This document shows positions 31,444 through 38,150 of a stretch of 50,101 nucleotides of DNA, one piece after another; the stretch's first letter is position 1; every line of letters begins with the position of its first letter. Origin of the DNA: Acidobacteriota bacterium (GTDB taxonomy: Bacteria; Acidobacteriota; Thermoanaerobaculia; Multivoradales; Multivoraceae). Below the pieces are notes generated by a model that did no database searches, was not told the DNA's origin, and was given only the letters and a program-made list of their open reading frames with translations. The stretch spans positions 1 to 50,101 of the forward strand of contig WTGL01000173.1 in the NCBI GenBank assembly GCA_011523565.1. The letters run 5' to 3'. Position numbers and translations under genes: made by a program.

Positions 31444-34230
31444 CTACTCGAACTCAACCCAGATCGGCGAACTCCAGGCCATCTGGCCGTCTTCCTGGAC
31501 GAGCCGGGCATGGTAGTAGGTTCGTCCGGGCTCGGGCGAAAGGTCCGCGTAGCGAAGATCGATCTCGGTACCGCCCGGATCGTTGCGGTAGACCGGTTCG
31601 CCGTTGCGCAGGATCTCGACCGTCGAGAAGGGCCTGGTACCCACCGCGACGACCCGGATCTCCGGCAGTACCTCGGTCGCGGTGAACTCGGCTCCCATGA
31701 AGTGTTCGCCGATCCAGAACTCGAGCACGATGTTGTCCGTGGCGGCGTACGTACGTCGCTGGCGCATCGCGTCGAGGACGGCATGGCGCGACCGCTCGTT
31801 CACGAAGACCATCGCGTAGGAGATGTGCGTGGAAAGGTGGTCGGAGCTGGCGATGACGCCGAGCCGGTAGCCCTTCTCCCACGCGTTGGACACGAAGCCC
31901 TGGTCGTGCTGGCGCGTGAGTTCGGACTGGATCGCGGCGCCGCTGTCGGTCAGGGGAGCGCCCGGGGCCTCGTAGCTGTACCGGTCTCCCTGGAAGATCT
32001 CGACCAGGGGCTCGATCTCGGGGTCGTTGTCGCGCCAGTCGGTGCCCATCGTGGTGGCGCTGGTATGGGGAATCGTGATGCCACCCGAACGCCGGACCTC
32101 CTCGTAGAGCATCTTCGTGTCGTCGTCCTGAACGGTGGGCGCACCGTTGTGGTAGCGGATGTTCGGGAAGTCGACGTAGGCGGTCTTCTGGAAGAAGGGC
32201 ACCGGCATGTGGCCGCGTTCGGCGTGGAGCACGTTGCGGTGTCCCATGGGGAAGTTGATCGAGCGCTCGTAACCGAAGAGCGCGATGTAGCTCTCCGGGG
32301 TGTGGAAGAGATCGGCCAGTTTCTCCTCCAGCCACCACCAGTACTCGAGTTCGCCCCCGTACTGGTGGTCGCTGATCAGTCCGAAGTCCATTGCGGCGGC
32401 GTCGATCATGTAGCGGTAGAAGTCGAGGACGGACCCGTCCGGGACACCGCGCAGGTCCGGCGACAGCTCGGTGTGGCGGTGGGTGTCGCCGCGCAGGATC
32501 CGCAGGTCCTGGCCGTCGACGCGGGTTCTCCAGGCGCGGATTCGCTCTACGTCCTCCTCCTCGTTCTCGTGACCGGCGGGACGTTCCGGGAAGCGCGGCG
32601 CCGGCGGCGCTTCCGTCCTGAGCCCGGGAGCGGTCGCCGGCTCCCATCGCGCCGCGTAGACGTTCTCGACGACCGTCTCTTCAGGCAGAGTGATCATGGC
32701 CGAGAAGGTCGGGTAGTTGTCGCGCGGCCAGCCGAGCCACAGGCCGCCGTCCGCGGACGGGGTCGCCGAGGCCGACATCGAGAGGCGGCCGACGCTCCAG
32801 GGCACGGCGGCGGGAGCGCCCCAGCCGTCGGCATCCATCGTCGTGACGTAGAGCCGCCAGTACTGGGCGTAGCCGCCGGCACCCTCCATGGCTCGCACCA
32901 GGAGGTTCATCCGACCGCGGCCGTCCACGGCCAGATGGGGGCTGCTGAGGGAGGGATTCGGGGTCTTCGTGTAGTGCAGGCGCTGGCGCGCCGGGAAGAG
33001 GGTGCCGAGTTCGGGAACGGCGGCCGTGATCTCCGTGCCGTCGAGAATGCGGACCGCGACCGTCCGCTCGCGGTTGAGCATGGAGCCCGGCTGGCGCTCC
33101 CGGTCGACCAGGAGTCCCTGGTCCTTGCCCCACCCGGCTTCGCCGAGTTCGTAGGCGATCCAGACGCGGTCACGGGAGTCGACGGCGACGCTCGGCCTGG
33201 CCTCGAAGAAGGGCGTTGCGGCGACCGCTCGCACGGGCCCGAGGCGGCTCCGGTGGAGACGGCGGGCGAAGACGTCGTAGTCGCCGCGGTCGTAGCTGTC
33301 CCAGGCGATCCAGGCGGCGCCCTCCGAGTCCAGGGCCAGGGCCGGCGTCCAGTCGTTGCGCGGGCTGTCGGAAATGCGTCTCTCCCCGGACCAGGATTCG
33401 CCGTCGTAGCTCATGTACAGGATGTCGGCCTGCCCGTCGCGGATCCCCTGCCACGCCAGATGCAGCGAACCGTCGGGTGCGCCTACCAGGCGGTGGTTGA
33501 AGTCGGTCCCTGGAGCCGAAGTCAGACGTTCCAGGCGCCCCCAGCGCGTGCCGTCGAACCAGCGTCCATAGAGGTCGAAGTTCGGCTCGTCTTCGAACAG
33601 CTGTTCCGGCTGCGCCCACACGACCCAGAGCCGCTTGTCGCCGTCGAAGGCGAGGCTCGGACGCCAGGCGTCGCCAATGGCGCCGGGGACCACGTTCCAC
33701 GGCCCCCACGTGCCGGTACCCGGATCTCTCCGGGCCAGTTGCACCCGGTCTCGCCGACCCGAGTAGCTGGTCCAGACCATCCAGACATCGTCGCGGTTGT
33801 CCGGGTCGGAGAGGATGAACGGGTAGTCGTCGTTGCGGAAGTCGTCGGACAGACGGATGGGGTCGTGAAACCTCGGATCCACCACCGGTTCGGGGTCGGC
33901 CTGCCGTGGATGGAGCAGGGGCTCGGCCCATTCCGGCATGGACGGGTCGACGTGGTTGAGCTCGTGCCAGGCCGGAGCGTCGCTGCGCACCCGGCCCGGC
34001 GCCAGGGGGTGAGCGGCCGACCCGGGATTGCGCCCCGGCGTTTCGAAGCGCCGCGTGGCGGGATTCTCCTCGGAGCGGAGGGGCGGGAACACGCGCTCTT
34101 CGGGCGCGGGCGCGTTCCCGCTCGAGAGCAGCGGACGCGTCGTCTCCTGGACCAGCGCCGGACTCCAGACCAGGACCGCCGCGACCACGACCGCCGCGAT
34201 GAACCCGGACCAGCGAAGGCGACTCCTCAT
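31444..34230 (-). CDS. DUF3604 protein, copy 4, with N-terminal propeller-like domain
   Basis: 928 residues from ATG 34230. A signal/anchor sequence (FIAAVVVAAVLVWSPAL) is present but no lipobox. Residues about 100-500 contain repeated blade-like motifs (WMVWTSYSGRRD, LWVVWAQPEQ, LHLAWQGIRDG, AWIAWDSYDRGD), as in sialidase-type or BNR propellers. The DUF3604 part begins at about 579 with LRGDTHRHTEL (D582, H584) and has LISDHQYGG, IPHTSATTMG and ASSDHLSTH. Some ligands differ from copies 1-3 (IPHTS in place of IPHAH). The end AWSSPIWVEF is shared. It belongs to another branch of the family than copies 1-3. An upstream operon start is near the divergent CoA ligase at 34346; the crotonase gene follows. 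Confidence 0.85.
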   Translation of the reverse strand: MRSRLRWSGFIAAVVVAAVLVWSPALVQETTRPLLSSGNAPAPEERVFPPLRSEENPATRRFETPGRNPGSAAHPLAPGRVRSDAPAWHELNHVDPSMPEWAEPLLHPRQADPEPVVDPRFHDPIRLSDDFRNDDYPFILSDPDNRDDVWMVWTSYSGRRDRVQLARRDPGTGTWGPWNVVPGAIGDAWRPSLAFDGDKRLWVVWAQPEQLFEDEPNFDLYGRWFDGTRWGRLERLTSAPGTDFNHRLVGAPDGSLHLAWQGIRDGQADILYMSYDGESWSGERRISDSPRNDWTPALALDSEGAAWIAWDSYDRGDYDVFARRLHRSRLGPVRAVAATPFFEARPSVAVDSRDRVWIAYELGEAGWGKDQGLLVDRERQPGSMLNRERTVAVRILDGTEITAAVPELGTLFPARQRLHYTKTPNPSLSSPHLAVDGRGRMNLLVRAMEGAGGYAQYWRLYVTTMDADGWGAPAAVPWSVGRLSMSASATPSADGGLWLGWPRDNYPTFSAMITLPEETVVENVYAARWEPATAPGLRTEAPPAPRFPERPAGHENEEEDVERIRAWRTRVDGQDLRILRGDTHRHTELSPDLRGVPDGSVLDFYRYMIDAAAMDFGLISDHQYGGELEYWWWLEEKLADLFHTPESYIALFGYERSINFPMGHRNVLHAERGHMPVPFFQKTAYVDFPNIRYHNGAPTVQDDDTKMLYEEVRRSGGITIPHTSATTMGTDWRDNDPEIEPLVEIFQGDRYSYEAPGAPLTDSGAAIQSELTRQHDQGFVSNAWEKGYRLGVIASSDHLSTHISYAMVFVNERSRHAVLDAMRQRRTYAATDNIVLEFWIGEHFMGAEFTATEVLPEIRVVAVGTRPFSTVEILRNGEPVYRNDPGGTEIDLRYADLSPEPGRTYYHARLVQEDGQMAWSSPIWVEFE

Positions 34231-34345
34231 CGACTGCCCTCCCGACGGCACACTACCGCAGCGGATGGCAGGCGGGCATCCTTTCGCATCCGGGTGTGGT
34301 ACGAATGTTCCTGGCAATCCTCGATCACCCGCGGAGGACCCCGAC

Positions 34346-35851
34346 TTGAACGCAGGGAACCTGGCCCTGGACAACATCGAGCGCTTCGGCGAGTACCCGA
34401 TCCTCCATTGGCAGGGCACGACCATTTCGAACGTCGAACTGGACACGCGGGCGCGGAAGCTGGCCCGGGTGCTGAAGGACCGGGGCGTTGCGGCCGGTGA
34501 CCGCGTGGCCGTGGTCATGCCCAACTCCCCGGAGGTCTTCGAGGCGTTCCAGGCGGTGTGGAAGATCGGCGCCGTGATCCTCCCGATCAGGCCTCAGCTT
34601 GCGGCACCCGAGATCGAGCACATGATGAGGGACTCAGAGGCCCGTACGGTGATCACGGCGGGCGAACTCGTGCCGCTCATCCGGGGGGCCTGTCCGGAGC
34701 TGGAGTCGCTTCTCGTCGTGGACGGACAGGCGGCGGAGGGGGCGATCGACCTGGCTTCGGAGACGGCCGGAGCCGAGCCCCTGGCCGGAATGGCGGATCG
34801 GTCGGGGGATGACCTGGCGCTGCTCCTTTACACCTCCGGCACGACGGGCAGGCCGAAGGGCGTCATGCTGACGCACGACAGCGTCGTCGCCGTGCCGCAC
34901 CCGAAGATGGTCGACCTGCCGCCCTTCATGCCGACCCTGCACGCGCTGCCGCTGTCCCACTCGTTCGGGGTCCTGATGATGAACCTGGGGTTCATCAAGG
35001 GCATGCAGGCGAAGCTCCTCGTGCACTGGGACACTCGCCGTGTCTTCGAGGCCATTCAGGAGCTTCGGGTGATGCGGTTCTCCATGGTCCCCACCATGCT
35101 GACCTACATGCTGGAGTTCGCCGACCGCGATCGCTACGACACCTCGAGCCTCAAGAGCGTGTGGACCGGCGGCGCCCCGCTGCCGGACGCGGTGCGGCGC
35201 GAGTTCGAGCGGGTCTTCTCGTGCCGCGTCCGTGACGGCTACGGCATGACGGAGACAGGCGGGGCAGGCGCCGCCTACTACGACGAGGATGTCTTCCGGC
35301 CCGGCTCGGTGGGACGCGCCCAGCCCGACACGTCGATCCGGGTGGTCGACGAGAACGGCGCCGACGTGGCCGCCGGCGTGCAAGGCGAGATCCTGATCGG
35401 CGCGCCGACGCTGATGGCCGGCTACTGGCGCAACCAGGAAGCCACCGAGGAGACCCTGGTGGACGGTTGGCTCTACTCGGGAGACATCGGCTATCTCGAC
35501 GAGGACGGCTACTTGTACATCACCGACCGGAAGAAGGACCTGATCATCAAGGGCGGCGAGAACATCTCGCCGCGCGAGATCGAGGAGGCGCTCTACGCGC
35601 ACGAAGCCGTCGCCGAGGCGGTGGTCTTCGGGGTGCCGGACGCCCGCTTCGGCGAGAACCTGTGGGCGGCGGTAGCACTCGGCGCCGGTTCTACGGCGAG
35701 CGAGCGGGAACTGCTCCGGCACGTGGGACGACATGTCACCCGATTCAAGGTGCCGGAGCGCGTCTTCGTGCTCGATGAGATTCCCAAGAACGCGACCGGC
35801 AAGCTGCAGAAGCGCGCCGTGCGGGATCGTCTGCTGGCGCAGGGGCGCTAG
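34346..35851 (+). CDS. AMP-dependent acyl-CoA synthetase/ligase (3)
   Basis: 501 residues if translation starts at TTG 34346, which has an excellent GGAGGA seven bases upstream (34333-34338) and lies just before the first conserved residues (NLALDNIERFGEYPIL). ATG 34265 is an alternative that adds 27 unconserved residues. Motifs: LLYTSGTTGRPKGVMLTH, GYGMTETGGAG, GWLYSGDIGYLDEDGYLY, RKKDLIIKGGENISPREIEE and NATGKLQKRAVRD with the catalytic Lys. It resembles FadD/long-chain and bile-acid-type ligases of the ANL family; the substrate is not known. It is divergent from DUF3604 copy 4 and overlaps the convergent TetR gene by four bases. Confidence 0.88.
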   Translation: MNAGNLALDNIERFGEYPILHWQGTTISNVELDTRARKLARVLKDRGVAAGDRVAVVMPNSPEVFEAFQAVWKIGAVILPIRPQLAAPEIEHMMRDSEARTVITAGELVPLIRGACPELESLLVVDGQAAEGAIDLASETAGAEPLAGMADRSGDDLALLLYTSGTTGRPKGVMLTHDSVVAVPHPKMVDLPPFMPTLHALPLSHSFGVLMMNLGFIKGMQAKLLVHWDTRRVFEAIQELRVMRFSMVPTMLTYMLEFADRDRYDTSSLKSVWTGGAPLPDAVRREFERVFSCRVRDGYGMTETGGAGAAYYDEDVFRPGSVGRAQPDTSIRVVDENGADVAAGVQGEILIGAPTLMAGYWRNQEATEETLVDGWLYSGDIGYLDEDGYLYITDRKKDLIIKGGENISPREIEEALYAHEAVAEAVVFGVPDARFGENLWAAVALGAGSTASERELLRHVGRHVTRFKVPERVFVLDEIPKNATGKLQKRAVRDRLLAQGR

Positions 35852-36450
35852 CCTCGCATTCCGTCCAGCAGTGTCTGCGTCGTCTGACGGATCAGCGCGT
35901 CCACGTCGACGTTCGGGTCGATCTGCCGCTCGATCAGGAGGGAAGCCAGCCCATGCACGGCGCTCCAGGCCACGTAGGCCTGTGACCGCGGATCCTCCCG
36001 CTCAATCTCGCCGCGCTGCTGGTGGACTCGGATCACGCCGATCAGGTGGTCCAGGAGGGCGCCGGCCGCCTCCCGCAGCTCCGGGTGGTCCTGGCGCGCG
36101 AGGGCCTCCCTGCCGTACATCAGCCGGTAGTGCGCCGGGTTCTCGAGGGCGAAGCGGACGTACTGTTCTCCCATGTGCCGGAGCCGCTCGACACTCGATC
36201 CGGGTGTGCCGGTGCCGTTGCCGCGGAGACGTTGGTTGAGACGCCGGAACCCCTCGACAGCGACCGCCACCAGGAGTGCCGTCTTGTCCGGGAAGTGACG
36301 GTAGGGAGCGGCCCGCGATACGCCGAGCCGACCGCCGATCGCGCGCATCGTCACGCTGGTGGCGCCGTCCTCCGAGATCATGGCCGCGGCTTCCTCGACC
36401 AGCGCCGCTCGAAGGTCGCCGTGGTGGTAGGTACGGTCCCGCTCAGCCAT
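35848..36450 (-). CDS. TetR family transcriptional regulator
   Basis: 200 residues from ATG 36450; a longer frame to 36534 would run through the operator region and is rejected. The HTH is typical: TYHHGDLRAALVEEAAAMI, then TSVTMRAIGGRLGVSRAAPYRHFPDKTALL. The C-terminal domain is of the WHG/TetR_C_33 kind (AYVAWSAVHGLASLLIERQ). It should be a ligand-released repressor. Two identical 17-bp palindromes lie in the 104-base gap to the divergent FG-GAP gene and are its probable binding sites. Such YHHGDLR-type TetRs often answer to acyl-CoA or hydrophobic compounds, which would suit the surrounding CoA genes, but this is inference. Confidence 0.9.
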   Translation of the reverse strand: MAERDRTYHHGDLRAALVEEAAAMISEDGATSVTMRAIGGRLGVSRAAPYRHFPDKTALLVAVAVEGFRRLNQRLRGNGTGTPGSSVERLRHMGEQYVRFALENPAHYRLMYGREALARQDHPELREAAGALLDHLIGVIRVHQQRGEIEREDPRSQAYVAWSAVHGLASLLIERQIDPNVDVDALIRQTTQTLLDGMRG

Positions 36451-36489
36451 ACGAGGATTATGGCAAGAGGGCGGGCGATCTCCGGCGGG

Positions 36490-36506
36490 TGTTGACATTG
36501 TCAACA
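36490..36506. promoter_or_regulatory. TetR operator 1 (17-bp palindrome)
   Basis: TGTTGAC ATT GTCAACA is a perfect inverted repeat with 7-bp arms. It covers the -35 box (TTGACA, 36492-36497) of the promoter reading into the FG-GAP gene. The same arms recur 27 bp downstream. Its position in the gap next to a divergent tetR makes it a probable binding site of that repressor. Confidence 0.75.
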
Positions 36507-36520
36507 ACGGTGTGTATGTT
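36492..36520 (+). promoter_or_regulatory. Sigma-70-type promoter for the FG-GAP lipoprotein gene
   Basis: A consensus -35 TTGACA (36492-36497), a 17-base spacer and a -10 TATGTT (36515-36520, 4 of 6 matches). Transcription would begin near 36527 and leave a leader of about 28 bases with GGGAGGG as ribosome site. Both operator palindromes overlap it, which predicts strong repression by TetR. Confidence 0.65.
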
Positions 36521-36533
36521 GACGCGGTCAACA
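36517..36533. promoter_or_regulatory. TetR operator 2 (17-bp palindrome)
   Basis: TGTTGAC GCG GTCAACA has the same 7-bp arms as operator 1, with a different 3-base centre. It covers the end of the -10 box and the likely start site. The centres of the two operators are 27 bp apart, about two and a half helix turns. Confidence 0.75.
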
Positions 36534-36554
36534 TCCTCGGGAGGGATTGAAGTC

Positions 36555-38150
36555 ATGAAGAAACGACTGACAACCGGCAGTGGGAAGCACAGTTCACGGA
36601 GCCGGATCGCCATGCTGGCGCTGAGGGTCTGCCTGTCCGGGTGCATCATGCCCGTTGCCGCTCACTCCGGTTCACAGACGGTAGGGGCATACGTCCCGGC
36701 ACGCTACGAGGTCGCCCTCGGCACGGCCGAGCGCCAGACCGTCCTTGCCGGGTTCCTGCTCGGAGGTCCGGTAGCGGACATCGCCGTCCTGGAGGTGAAC
36801 GTCGAGGGAGTGCGCGGGCTTCGCATCTTCAGCTTCCAGGACGGCGCCTGGTCGCCAGCGCTCGAGTCGTCGCTTCGCCGCGACGTGTCGTTCGTGGACA
36901 TCGCGAACATCGACGATCGAGACCGTCTGGTCGCGTACGGCAACGGTCGGCTGACCTGGTTCGACCCGGCGTCCGGGGAGGAACGGGAACTCGTCGCCGT
37001 GACCTCCGACTTCAAGGCGTCGCCGAGACGCGAGGTTCTCCACGTGGACATCAGCCGGGACCTGAATGGGGACGGCCGCGACGACCTCGCGGTGCCGCAC
37101 GGGCATGGATTCCAGGTCCTCGTTCAGTCGAGCGGCGGCTCGTTCCCGGGACCGCTGACGATCGGCCCCTCGATTGGCCTGGACCGCGTCTACGGGGCCG
37201 ATGGGTACCGGTACACCCCCTGGGACGAGGGCGGCCGGATCCACGAGATGGACTACGACCTGGATGGCCGCAGCGACCTCGTGTTCTGGAACGACGGCCA
37301 CTTCGCCGTTCATCTCCAGGACGAGAGTGGGCTGTTCCGAACCGAGGCCCGGACGTTCACGACCGGGATCGCGTTCGACTCCGACCAGATCGCTTCGCTC
37401 GCCGCGCCGGAGGGGATCCGCCGCAGGCGGCTCGACCACATGCCCGAGGGCGAAAGCACGGGCAGAGTGATGCACTCGCTGACCGACATGAACGGCGACA
37501 GCGTCACCGACCTCGTCGTGTTCTCGCTCAAGGGGTCGAGCCTGTGGAAGATGCACTCCTCCTACGAGGTGTACTTCGGTGCGCCGGGCCCGAGTGGAGG
37601 CGTGGAGTTCTCGCCCGAACCGGATGCCGTCGTCGAGTCCGAGGGCATCATCTCTGGAATCGACCGGCACGATTTCGATCGCGATGGCCAGGTCGACGTG
37701 ATGGTGACCGCCTTCGAACCGACGGTCTTCTCGGCCATTCGGGTGCTCGTCATGTCGATTCTGACCGGCGCCGGGTCGTTCGATCTCGAGATGTTCCGCA
37801 TGGAGGACGGCCGCTACGCCGACCGCCCGAACGCGGTACGCCAGATCAGACCCAGATCCCCAAGGAAGAGCGGCGAGAGGACGTTCTGGCCTGCGGTCCG
37901 GATGGGAGACGTGAACGGCGACGGACGCTCCGACGTCCTGATTGCGAGGAACCGGAAGATGCTGCATGTCCATCTCGGCGTGCCGGGCCCGGGGTTGCTG
38001 GCGAAGAAGCCTCAGCGGATCGCGATCCCCGTGCCCGAGGACGAGGAGTACACCTGGCTGACCGATCTCAACCGGGATGGCAGGCAGGACGTCCTGATGC
38101 ACCACACGTCGACGACGCCGCAGCGGGTGACGATCCTGATGTCGCGGTAG
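36555..38150 (+). CDS. FG-GAP/VCBS repeat lipoprotein
   Basis: 531 residues from ATG 36555, with GGGAGGG nine bases upstream. The N-terminus (RIAMLALRVCLSGC) has a good lipobox, so it is likely a lipoprotein. The rest is a seven-bladed FG-GAP-like propeller with six calcium-type loops: DLNGDGRDDLAV, DYDLDGRSDLVF, DMNGDSVTDLVV, DFDRDGQVDVMV, DVNGDGRSDVLI and DLNRDGRQDVLM. Such propellers bind ligands or partner proteins at the cell surface and usually have no catalytic activity. The gene is under a promoter with two TetR operators, which is unusual for this kind of protein, and it is convergent with the DUF5916 gene (adjacent stops at 38150 and 38151). Confidence 0.85.
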   Translation: MKKRLTTGSGKHSSRSRIAMLALRVCLSGCIMPVAAHSGSQTVGAYVPARYEVALGTAERQTVLAGFLLGGPVADIAVLEVNVEGVRGLRIFSFQDGAWSPALESSLRRDVSFVDIANIDDRDRLVAYGNGRLTWFDPASGEERELVAVTSDFKASPRREVLHVDISRDLNGDGRDDLAVPHGHGFQVLVQSSGGSFPGPLTIGPSIGLDRVYGADGYRYTPWDEGGRIHEMDYDLDGRSDLVFWNDGHFAVHLQDESGLFRTEARTFTTGIAFDSDQIASLAAPEGIRRRRLDHMPEGESTGRVMHSLTDMNGDSVTDLVVFSLKGSSLWKMHSSYEVYFGAPGPSGGVEFSPEPDAVVESEGIISGIDRHDFDRDGQVDVMVTAFEPTVFSAIRVLVMSILTGAGSFDLEMFRMEDGRYADRPNAVRQIRPRSPRKSGERTFWPAVRMGDVNGDGRSDVLIARNRKMLHVHLGVPGPGLLAKKPQRIAIPVPEDEEYTWLTDLNRDGRQDVLMHHTSTTPQRVTILMSR

